A stretch of DNA of 40,786 bases. Origin: Opitutia bacterium. Its GTDB lineage: Bacteria; Verrucomicrobiota; Verrucomicrobiia; Opitutales; JABJCN01. Shown piece after piece: positions 18,751-26,251 of this stretch; positions within the stretch are counted from its first letter, which is position 1, and each line of letters opens with the position of its first letter. Below the pieces are notes generated by a model. That model worked only from the letters and a program-made list of their open reading frames with translations. It searched no databases and was not told where the DNA came from. Location: contig JABJCN010000100.1 in assembly GCA_018668635.1 (NCBI GenBank), positions 1-40,786 of the forward strand, given 5' to 3'. A program made the translations under genes and the position numbers.

Positions 18751-19902
18751 ATGCCTGACACCCACAGATACTGGAATTCCAGACAAAGGAGGTGCAGGCT
18801 GATCTGTTTAAGTATCGGACTACTGCTCGGTGGTTGTGAAACCCTAAAGCCTGGGAACGGGCCCCAATCAGGGACGAAAGTCGCAAAAACAGAACGCCAC
18901 GCCTTTATCGTTTCAGGTGACCCCCAGTATCTCGCGGAGAAATCCATGGAACCCAAGAAACTGGATCCTTTCTCCGAAGAGGCCAACTCAAGGTTTATAA
19001 AGATTATCAACCAATTCCCGGAGACAAAAATCCCCGAAAAAATGGGAGGAGGCTCGGTCTCAAAGGATATACTCGGCATGATCGTAACCGGTGACCTGAT
19101 CGATAGTGCCGATAAGTCAGGTGGCCCCTACCCTGCTATGCAGGAATTTGAATGGGCAAGGTTTCTCAAGGACTATGGACTGAAAGGTGGGGATGGAAAA
19201 ATCCACTACCCGGTCTATGAACTTCATGGAAATCATGATGGTCCCCAGGGTGACACCTTCATCATTGAGGAAATCATCCGGCGAACCCCCAGGAGACCAC
19301 AAATTAGCAACATCTCACCCAACGGATTGCACTACTCATGGGACTGGGGTCCCCTGCACCTCGTGAACCTGGGTATGTTTGCAGGAAAAGGGGAAAAACG
19401 TAGAGAAGGCCATCATTATGCACCGCGTTCAAGTCTGGAGTTCCTGAAGAATGACCTAAAGCAATGTGTCGGTGATTCCGGAAACCCCGTCATCCTATCC
19501 TTTCACCTACACCCTTTTGGTCCTGAATATGATTGGCCCAAAGAAGACCTTGATGCCTTCTGGGCAATCCTTTCCAACTATAACGTTGTGGCACTTTTTC
19601 ATGGCCACACGCATGGATCACCTCCCAGTCGCAACCGTTGGGACGGTAAAAAATTTGGCGGAAAACTGGAGGATGGACTGGACATTTTCAACCCCGACGA
19701 TTCAGGCGCAGCCAAGATCGACAAGCGCAATCCGGGCAAGGGCGTGGGTATTAACCATGGGTTTCTCTACGTGGAATTTTTGGATCACCCGGGGGCAAAA
19801 CCTGATCAATTGGTTATTCGCTCTTATGCAACCCGCGACAATTGGGCAACGCATGACTGGCATTCCTCCTGGACGCGGGACTTACAAAATAAAGATTTAT
19901 AA
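18751..19902 (+). CDS. Calcineurin-like metallophosphoesterase lipoprotein
   Basis: This 383-residue protein has an N-terminal Arg-rich stretch, a hydrophobic core and a lipobox LLGGC, with C29 as the predicted lipid-modified residue. The metallophosphoesterase motifs occur in order: SGDPQY (D57), VTGDLID (D115), HGNHDG (N161, H162), SFHLH (H252) and FHGHTHG (H286, H288). The first motif is Asp-x-Gln rather than the more common Asp-x-His; such DPQ variants are known, for example in the CPPED1-like group. A two-metal phosphatase or phosphodiesterase acting on the outer face of a membrane is expected, with unknown substrate. It starts 45 bases after the acetylesterase gene and ends 33 bases before a DUF1080 gene, so it probably belongs to the same transcript. 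No Shine-Dalgarno is visible. Confidence 0.85.
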   Translation: MPDTHRYWNSRQRRCRLICLSIGLLLGGCETLKPGNGPQSGTKVAKTERHAFIVSGDPQYLAEKSMEPKKLDPFSEEANSRFIKIINQFPETKIPEKMGGGSVSKDILGMIVTGDLIDSADKSGGPYPAMQEFEWARFLKDYGLKGGDGKIHYPVYELHGNHDGPQGDTFIIEEIIRRTPRRPQISNISPNGLHYSWDWGPLHLVNLGMFAGKGEKRREGHHYAPRSSLEFLKNDLKQCVGDSGNPVILSFHLHPFGPEYDWPKEDLDAFWAILSNYNVVALFHGHTHGSPPSRNRWDGKKFGGKLEDGLDIFNPDDSGAAKIDKRNPGKGVGINHGFLYVEFLDHPGAKPDQLVIRSYATRDNWATHDWHSSWTRDLQNKDL

Positions 19903-19935
19903 TACATTGGAACATCCCAAACAATTGATCTAATT

Positions 19936-21006
19936 ATGAAAATGAAAAGCATCCTGACTCTTCTGTTAACTTCGCTCCTCGCAGCATCCGGACTTCATGC
20001 CGCAAAGAAGAACACCCCAGTATGGACCAGCCTTGACGCTGCAAACATTCCAGTAAGCGTAAAGATTCAGGGTGAATACCTCGGTCAAATAAATGGAGGC
20101 GGTAAAATTGGCGCACAAGTCATCGCCCTTGGCGGGGACAACTATCAGGCAGTCATGCTCCCCGGGGGACTCCCGGGTGCCGGTTGGGACGGCAAGAACA
20201 AGATTCTCCTTGATGGCTCAAAGAAAGATGGAGGACTTCTCTTCCACTCAACAAACGGAAAAGGCAAAGGATACCTGCAGGAGGATCCGGCAAGGTTTTC
20301 AGCAACCCGGAAGAACCCGCCCAATGGAAACAAGGCTTATTCAGGTGTAATCTCCGAGGGCGCACTCCAAGGCAAGACCGACGATGGCAAATCCTTTGAA
20401 CTGCGTCGGGTCATTCGCACCAGTCCAACCCTTGGGATGAAACCACCCAAAGACGCGAAGGTTCTCTTTGACGGGACCAGCAAGGCAGCATTCCAGGGCG
20501 GTCGTCTGGATGAGAAGACAAAACTACTCAATACAGATGGGCGTGACATTCGTACCGTTGACAAGCTCAGCAATTACCAAATGCACGTGGAGTTCATGCT
20601 CCCCTATCGCCCGGATGCCCGGGGACAAGGCCGTGGCAACAGTGGTTTTTATCAGGTCGACATGTATGAAGTGCAGATTCTTGACTCCTTCGGATTGGAA
20701 GGTCTGGACAATGAATGTGGTGGTGTATATAAAAAAGCCAACTCGCTGGTAAATATGTGTCTGCCTCCCCTGCAGTGGCAAACCTACGACGTCGACTTCA
20801 CCAATGCTGTTGCAGAAGGCGGAAAGAAAACAAAGAATGCCCGTATGACCTTCCGTCACAACGGTGTGGTGATACATGATGATCTCGATATCAATGGCAA
20901 AACCGGCGGTTCGCGCAAGGATCCCGAGGGAACACCTGGGCAAATAAGATTCCAAGGGCACGGAAACCCACTGCAGTTCCGAAATATCTGGGTCATCAGC
21001 AAGTAA
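19936..21006 (+). CDS. Secreted two-domain DUF1080 protein
   Basis: This 356-residue exported protein has a signal peptide (residues 1-22, ending LHAAK). Residues about 28-165 form an N-terminal domain with VWTSLDAANIPVSVKIQGEY and VMLPGGLPGAGWDG, a module I often associate with PVC DUF1080 proteins. Residues about 165-356 are the DUF1080 concanavalin-like domain: VLFDGTSKAAFQGG, MHVEFMLPY, GNSGFYQVDMYEVQILDSFG and FQGHGNPLQFRNIWVISK. The family is linked to 3-keto-sugar glycoside cleavage. It is longer than the other DUF1080 protein of the window (234 residues), so the two are not simple duplicates. The metalloprotease gene begins 21 bases after the stop. Alternative start at 19942 (MKSILT) differs by two residues only. 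Confidence 0.88.
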   Translation: MKMKSILTLLLTSLLAASGLHAAKKNTPVWTSLDAANIPVSVKIQGEYLGQINGGGKIGAQVIALGGDNYQAVMLPGGLPGAGWDGKNKILLDGSKKDGGLLFHSTNGKGKGYLQEDPARFSATRKNPPNGNKAYSGVISEGALQGKTDDGKSFELRRVIRTSPTLGMKPPKDAKVLFDGTSKAAFQGGRLDEKTKLLNTDGRDIRTVDKLSNYQMHVEFMLPYRPDARGQGRGNSGFYQVDMYEVQILDSFGLEGLDNECGGVYKKANSLVNMCLPPLQWQTYDVDFTNAVAEGGKKTKNARMTFRHNGVVIHDDLDINGKTGGSRKDPEGTPGQIRFQGHGNPLQFRNIWVISK

Positions 21007-21027
21007 GGCTTGAGACTTGAGACAGGC

Positions 21028-22245
21028 ATGAAGTCGCTCTATATAGTGTTTGGGTTGCTCTTTGCAGTTGTCCTACAGGGCACCTACAAGGTCAATCCTG
21101 TCAGGCAAAACTTGAGTGAATCGATAGGACTCGACACCTCCCATTACAAGAAGCAGATCAAGGTGCATGGTTTCCCCGTGGTCGCATCCGGAAAGGTTTC
21201 CGATTTTGCCATGCTGGAGGCGGCTCATCTTCTGGATCAGATGCTTGGGCATCGTAGTGAAGTCCTCGAGGAAATGGCCAGGAACAAGGTGCGATTCTCA
21301 ATCATGGCAACGGATGAGTTCACTACAAACGTTCCTGAGCATGCTCATCTAAAACCTGCAATCTACTGGGACAAACGAGCCCGCGGACTCGGGGCAGACC
21401 CCAAAAGCAAACGACCCTGTGTCAGCTGTGGAGTGGAAAACATCCTTGGACTGGAAGGAGACCCCTACTCGACCGAAAGCATCTTCATTCATGAGTTTGC
21501 CCATGCCGTACACATCATGGGGATGAACAGCCTTGACGAGACTTTTGATGACCGACTCAAGAAACAATACAACAAGGCGACCAAGGAAGGACTCTGGAAA
21601 GGCACCTACGCAGCATCCAATCACCATGAATACTTTGCCGAGGGGGTTCAGTCATGGTTCGACACCAATCGTTCCAACGACCATGACCACGGAAGCATAG
21701 ACACACGGAAAGAACTTCTGAAATACGACCCCGGGTTGTGTGAGTTAATACTCGAAACATATGGCAACAGTGAATGGAGATATGTAAAGCCATCTTTGCG
21801 CAAAACGTCTCCTCCCCACTTGGCTGGATACGATCACACCAAGTCACCGACGTTCACGTGGCCTGTGAGATTGATTAAATGGCACGATGACTTTGAGCGT
21901 GGCCTTGTAAGTTTGGCACCAAAAGGTTCGATTGATGCAGAACCACTCCCCAGGAACGCTCCGGGAACAAGAAAATCAGTTTCATCGCGAAAGACAATGC
22001 CCGTCTATTTCCATAATGTGTCAGGGCGTACACTTGTGCTTGAATGGATTGGATTTGATGGAAAACCCCTACAAAAATCCATCCTGCGTCATCGAGATCA
22101 CCGGGAACCAATGAGCTTTGTTGGTCATTTGTGGAAAATTTCAGATGAAAAGACTGGGGTCTTCCTATCATTTTATATCATTGGAGAAAAACCGACCCGG
22201 GTAACCATCCGAAAGAAACTTGTTGAAAACCGCCTTATACAATAG
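21028..22245 (+). CDS. Exported HExxH zinc metalloprotease with VHL-beta-like C-terminus
   Basis: The start at 21028 gives 405 residues beginning with a hydrophobic signal (MKSLYIVFGLLFAVVLQG); an earlier in-frame ATG at 21010 adds six polar residues. The catalytic motif HEFAH is at residues 155-159, preceded by STESIFI. The third zinc ligand is probably E201 in HHEYFAEGVQSWFD, the arrangement seen in lethal-factor-like (ATLF) gluzincin peptidases. A CVSC pair at 131-134 precedes the motif. Residues about 324-394 look like a separate beta domain: MPVYFHNVSGRTLVLEW, GFDGKPL and SFVGHLWKISD. These line up by eye with the beta domain of the von Hippel-Lindau protein, in which NRSPR, WLNFDGEP and SYRGHLW occupy equivalent places. 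The fold call is by eye. The target protein is unknown. It sits inside the exported-enzyme block. Confidence 0.8.
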   Translation: MKSLYIVFGLLFAVVLQGTYKVNPVRQNLSESIGLDTSHYKKQIKVHGFPVVASGKVSDFAMLEAAHLLDQMLGHRSEVLEEMARNKVRFSIMATDEFTTNVPEHAHLKPAIYWDKRARGLGADPKSKRPCVSCGVENILGLEGDPYSTESIFIHEFAHAVHIMGMNSLDETFDDRLKKQYNKATKEGLWKGTYAASNHHEYFAEGVQSWFDTNRSNDHDHGSIDTRKELLKYDPGLCELILETYGNSEWRYVKPSLRKTSPPHLAGYDHTKSPTFTWPVRLIKWHDDFERGLVSLAPKGSIDAEPLPRNAPGTRKSVSSRKTMPVYFHNVSGRTLVLEWIGFDGKPLQKSILRHRDHREPMSFVGHLWKISDEKTGVFLSFYIIGEKPTRVTIRKKLVENRLIQ

Positions 22246-22372
22246 GCTATTCGTTAAAAAAGTTTGCCACAGACGCCCGGTTCCATTTCAAGACGCAACC
22301 CAAACTTCCCAATTTCTTATTTCCAAGCCATTAAATTTCTACAAGCAACTGAATCCGTACTGTAAATAACAT

Positions 22373-24790
22373 ATGAAAATGCCCAAAGCCTACAAATGGC
22401 TACTGCTCACCTCACTTTCCCTTGCTGGAATCCTAGGCAATGCCCAGGCTCTTGAACTAAAAAAAGGTGCGCACGTCGTCATACTCGGAAATACACTCGC
22501 CGAACGCATGCAGCACCACGGTTGGCTGGAAACTTATGCCCAAGCTGCTTTCACCGGTCAGGAACTGGTGTTCCGCAACCACGGCTTCAGTGGTGACAGG
22601 GTTGACAACCGCCCTCGTAACCGTGGCTTCATTGACCCTCACACCTATCTGGAAATTTCAAAGGCTGATGTAATCCTCACCTTCTTCGGTTCAAATGCCG
22701 CATGGGACAACAACCCAGGCAACTACAAGAACGCATTGAGCAAGTGGATCGATGATACCCGCACAAAAAAATATAACGGAAAAAGTGCCCCAACCATCGT
22801 ACTGTTCAGCCCGATTGCACATGAGGACTTAAAGTCCCCTAATTTCCCAAATGGTAAGGATCAAAACGGTCGACTTGAACAAATAACGAAAGTAACCGCG
22901 GATGTCGCGAAAGAGAAAAAGGTTGAATTTGTGAATCTCTTCAGTGCAAGCCAGCAACTTTTTGCCAACGCCAAGAACCCGCTGACCAACAATGGGATAT
23001 TCCTTTCAAACGAGGGGAATAAGATTCTATCCCAGTTCATTTTCAAATCCCTTTTCGGGAAGGATGCACCGGTTAAGTCCAAGCATCTGGATAAAATCAA
23101 TGCAGCAGTTCTCGACAAAAACTGGCACTGGTTCAATCGATACAGGGCAACAGATGGCAATGATGTGTGGGGTGGCCGTTCAGGTCTGCGTTTTGTAGAG
23201 GGGCAATCCAACAAGGATGTACTCTGGCACGAGCTCAGTATGATCGATGTCATGACAGCCAACCGGGACAAGGTTGTTCACGCTGCCGCCAAAGGGAAAA
23301 CGACCAAGGCAGATGACTCCAACGTCCCTCCCCCTGTGAAGGTAAAGTCGAATGTGGGTGGTAAATCTAGAAGTAGTAATGCTTCGAAGGAAGGTACTAT
23401 CCAGTACATGACCCCGGAGGAAACTGTTGCTCAACTGGAACTTGGCCAAGGATTAAAGGCCAACGTATTTGCGTCGGAAACAATGTTCCCCGAGATTGCA
23501 AACCCGGTTCAAATGGCTGTTGATACAAAAGGTCGCCTTTGGGTTGCCGCATGGCCAACTTATCCAAAGTGGGAACCACTCAAGGAAATGAATGACGCCC
23601 TGGTTATTCTACCGGATGAAAACCGGGATGGCGTTGCCGATAAGGCAATCACCTTCGCCAAGGTTCATAACCCAACCGGCTTTGAATTCTGGAATGGTGG
23701 TGTAATTGTTGCCTCAGCCCCTGATTTAATCTACCTGAAGGACACCGATGGTGACGATGTCGCAGATGTTCGCATTCGACTGCTTCATGGTATTGACTCT
23801 GCAGATACCCACCACACAGCCAACAATCTTATATTTGGCCCTGGAGGCAATATTTACTATCAACGGGGAGTCTTTCATGTATCGAATGTAGAAACCCCTT
23901 GGAAAGGCCCTCAGAAGCATGGAAACAGCGCTATGTACCGCTTCAATCCCCGGACATCCGAATATGCATTTCATGCCAACAATAGTCCAAACCCACATGG
24001 CATAAGCTTTGACTACTGGGGTTACCATTACGCCACTGACGGAACGGGTGGCCGCGCTTATCAGGTTCGCCCGGATGGCAAGGGTGGATTCAAGATGCAA
24101 TCCCTGCTGAATAAAACGGTACGACCTGTCCCCTCAAGCAGCGTCCTCTCCAGCGCACACTTTCCAGACCGAAACAACGGAAACTTTATTATCTGCAACT
24201 CCATTGGATTCCTTGGTCTCAAGCAGTATACGCTTTCTGATGATGGCAATGGGAACCGGAAGGGTACAGCTATAGAGGATCTCCTCGTTTCGAAAAAAGA
24301 CCGTAATTTTCGCCCCACCGACACCGAGATCGGTGATGATGGGGCACTGTATGTCGCTGACTGGCAGAACGTCATCGTGGGCCACATGCAACACAATGTT
24401 CGTGACCCAAATCGTAACAAGACCCATGGACGTGTCTACCGCGTAACAGCCGAGGGTCGTGACCTGATGCCACATGTCAAGATTGATGGCGAACCAATTG
24501 AAAAACTCCTTGATCACCTCAAGAACAAAACCAATATCATCCGCCATCGCGCCCGGATCGAATTGAGCGAGCGCAACACTGCTGAAGTCATTGCGGCCAC
24601 AAAGAAATGGCTAAAGCAATGGGATCCCAGCAACAAGGATCATGCCCACCATATTCTTGAGGCACTATGGATTCATCAACAACACAATGTTATTGATAAA
24701 AAACTATTGGAGACAGTGCTTAACTCACCGGTCGTCCACGCCAAGATTGCAGCCCAGACCGTAAAGGTATTCTGGAAGGATAAAATCTAG
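22373..24790 (+). CDS. SGNH-like domain fused to PVC sorbosone-dehydrogenase-type propeller
   Basis: This 805-residue exported protein has a signal peptide (residues 1-26). Residues ~30-260 are an SGNH-fold domain in which block I reads LGNTLAERM instead of GDSL, block III reads GSNAAW, and the C-terminal block reads GIFLSNEGN where an Asp-x-x-His pair is expected. The catalytic Ser, Asp and His therefore all seem absent. A low-complexity linker covers about 303-345. From about 350 the chain is a beta-propeller of the PVC 'membrane-bound dehydrogenase' type, with PVQMAVDTKGRLWVAAWPTY, DTDGDDVAD, SPNPHGISFDYWG and DGALYVADWQN. The last ~80 residues look like HEAT helices. Many relatives continue into a c-type cytochrome domain; here there is no CxxCH at the end and the protein stops at TAG. 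It precedes a strong terminator hairpin. Confidence 0.85.
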   Translation: MKMPKAYKWLLLTSLSLAGILGNAQALELKKGAHVVILGNTLAERMQHHGWLETYAQAAFTGQELVFRNHGFSGDRVDNRPRNRGFIDPHTYLEISKADVILTFFGSNAAWDNNPGNYKNALSKWIDDTRTKKYNGKSAPTIVLFSPIAHEDLKSPNFPNGKDQNGRLEQITKVTADVAKEKKVEFVNLFSASQQLFANAKNPLTNNGIFLSNEGNKILSQFIFKSLFGKDAPVKSKHLDKINAAVLDKNWHWFNRYRATDGNDVWGGRSGLRFVEGQSNKDVLWHELSMIDVMTANRDKVVHAAAKGKTTKADDSNVPPPVKVKSNVGGKSRSSNASKEGTIQYMTPEETVAQLELGQGLKANVFASETMFPEIANPVQMAVDTKGRLWVAAWPTYPKWEPLKEMNDALVILPDENRDGVADKAITFAKVHNPTGFEFWNGGVIVASAPDLIYLKDTDGDDVADVRIRLLHGIDSADTHHTANNLIFGPGGNIYYQRGVFHVSNVETPWKGPQKHGNSAMYRFNPRTSEYAFHANNSPNPHGISFDYWGYHYATDGTGGRAYQVRPDGKGGFKMQSLLNKTVRPVPSSSVLSSAHFPDRNNGNFIICNSIGFLGLKQYTLSDDGNGNRKGTAIEDLLVSKKDRNFRPTDTEIGDDGALYVADWQNVIVGHMQHNVRDPNRNKTHGRVYRVTAEGRDLMPHVKIDGEPIEKLLDHLKNKTNIIRHRARIELSERNTAEVIAATKKWLKQWDPSNKDHAHHILEALWIHQQHNVIDKKLLETVLNSPVVHAKIAAQTVKVFWKDKI

Positions 24791-24816
24791 AACAAAAGAG
24801 TATAATATTTTAATCG

Positions 24817-24850
24817 TGGGCGGGGACTGTCATGTCCCCGCCCATATTTT
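24817..24850 (+). terminator. Hairpin terminator, 10-bp perfect GC-rich stem
   Basis: The arms GGGCGGGGAC (24818-24827) and GTCCCCGCCC (24834-24843) are exact reverse complements with a six-base loop. A flanking T-A pair adds one more base pair. The stem is followed by ATATTTT. It lies 27 bases after the dehydrogenase stop and 28 bases before the GTG of the lactonase-copper gene. The T tract is short, so termination may be partial. Confidence 0.75.
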
Positions 24851-24871
24851 CAAAAAGTATTCGTATCAATC

Positions 24872-26155
24872 GTGAAAACGCTCCTGACTTTTGTATCACT
24901 GGTCATTTCAAATCTCCCTCTATATTCGGCCAACCCAAATCTTATAGCCGAGGGAGCCAAACCAAAAAAACTCGCAGGAGGCTTCAAATTTACGGAAGGT
25001 CCGGCGGTTGATCAAAATGGCAATGTCTTCTTTACCGATATACCAAACAATCGTATTCATAAGTGGGATATAACCGCGGGAAAACTCTCCACCTTCCTTG
25101 AGAACTCCGGCGGCGCAAATGGCCTTTATTTTTCAAAGGAGGGTGACCTCTATGTATGTCAGGGTGAAAAGCGAAAAGTAATGTCGCTCTACGCAGATGA
25201 CGGAGGGGAGAAAGAACCTCTTGCAGACCAATATGAAGGAAAACCTTTTAACAAGCCCAATGATCTATGGATACACCCCGAAGGCGGAATTTACTTCAGT
25301 GATCCAAATTATGGACGCAAGGAACACTCCCAGGACGGGGAACATCTATACTTCATAACCCCTTACCATGATTCCGTCTATCGCGTTGCAAATGACCTGA
25401 AAAGGCCGAACGGAGTGATTGGGACACCGGATGGCAAAACCCTGTATGTTGCCGACCCATCCGCCCAGCAGACATACTCCTACTCGATTGAAAGTACTGA
25501 CGAGGGAACCCTCTCCAATAAGAAACTTTTCGCCAAGGTCGGTTCCGACGGCATGACCCTTGACAACAAAGGCAACCTCTATCTCACATGGGGGACCGTA
25601 CAGGTCTTTAATCCTTCGGGGAAAAAAATTGCTGATATCCAGTTCCCTGAAAAACCATCCAATATATGCTTTGGTGGTAAAGATGGAAAAACCCTATTCG
25701 TAACTGCCCGCACAGGTTTCTATTCCCTGGACATGCAGGTCGCCGGGGCCGGGCACAAAGATACTTCACGACCTCCAGAAGGAGAGAATGCAGAAATCAC
25801 CATCTCCTGCATCAAGGAAAAGCTACTCTATGACACCAAGGAATTCACAGTTCGTGAGGGCCAAAATGTCACCCTCACCTTTAGGAATAATGATATTCCC
25901 TCACACAATCTCTTTATTGTTAAGCCGGGGTCTGCTGACAAGGTTGCTAATTTGGCCCTTTTAATGGGAGCTGAAGGCTTTGCCAAGCAATACCGTCCGG
26001 ACACGGATCTAATCCTGTGGGGAACAAAACTACTGGAGCATGACAAGGAGGAGCAATTGAAGTTTACAGCCCCCTCTCCCGGTGACTATCCTTATATCTG
26101 CACTTTTCCAGGGCACGCCATCATCATGCGTGGTGTCATGCATGTGGTAAAGTAG
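24872..26155 (+). CDS. Exported SMP-30/gluconolactonase fused to azurin-like copper domain
   Basis: The gene starts with GTG at 24872 and encodes 427 residues with a signal peptide (1-20). Residues ~30-290 are an SMP-30/gluconolactonase propeller: FTEGPAVD (E42), FNKPNDLW (N130), LKRPNGVIGTPDG (N180) and VGSDGMTLD (D226) supply the usual metal and substrate residues. Residues ~305-427 are a cupredoxin. H345 in PSHNLFIV and C410, H415, M419 in CTFPGHAIIM have the exact azurin ligand spacing, so a type 1 copper site is expected. The lactonase half would open sugar lactones; the copper half would move electrons. Joining them suggests coupling to a sugar dehydrogenase such as the product of the preceding gene, which is inference. 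The hairpin upstream may set a different expression level from the preceding genes. Confidence 0.88.
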   Translation: MKTLLTFVSLVISNLPLYSANPNLIAEGAKPKKLAGGFKFTEGPAVDQNGNVFFTDIPNNRIHKWDITAGKLSTFLENSGGANGLYFSKEGDLYVCQGEKRKVMSLYADDGGEKEPLADQYEGKPFNKPNDLWIHPEGGIYFSDPNYGRKEHSQDGEHLYFITPYHDSVYRVANDLKRPNGVIGTPDGKTLYVADPSAQQTYSYSIESTDEGTLSNKKLFAKVGSDGMTLDNKGNLYLTWGTVQVFNPSGKKIADIQFPEKPSNICFGGKDGKTLFVTARTGFYSLDMQVAGAGHKDTSRPPEGENAEITISCIKEKLLYDTKEFTVREGQNVTLTFRNNDIPSHNLFIVKPGSADKVANLALLMGAEGFAKQYRPDTDLILWGTKLLEHDKEEQLKFTAPSPGDYPYICTFPGHAIIMRGVMHVVK

Positions 26156-26251
26156 TAATCCAAAGGTTCACCAACCAAGCCTGAAGTTAAAGGCGAAGAA
26201 TAGCGAATGACAAAATCGGCAAAGTCAGGCTATTAGGGTTCATTCACTAGT

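Noticed and set aside
26178-26231. Inverted repeat AGCCTGA / TCAGGCT before the DUF1549 gene
   Set aside because: Arms of seven bases are exact, but the 40-base spacer and lack of a T tract make a terminator or operator call unsupported.
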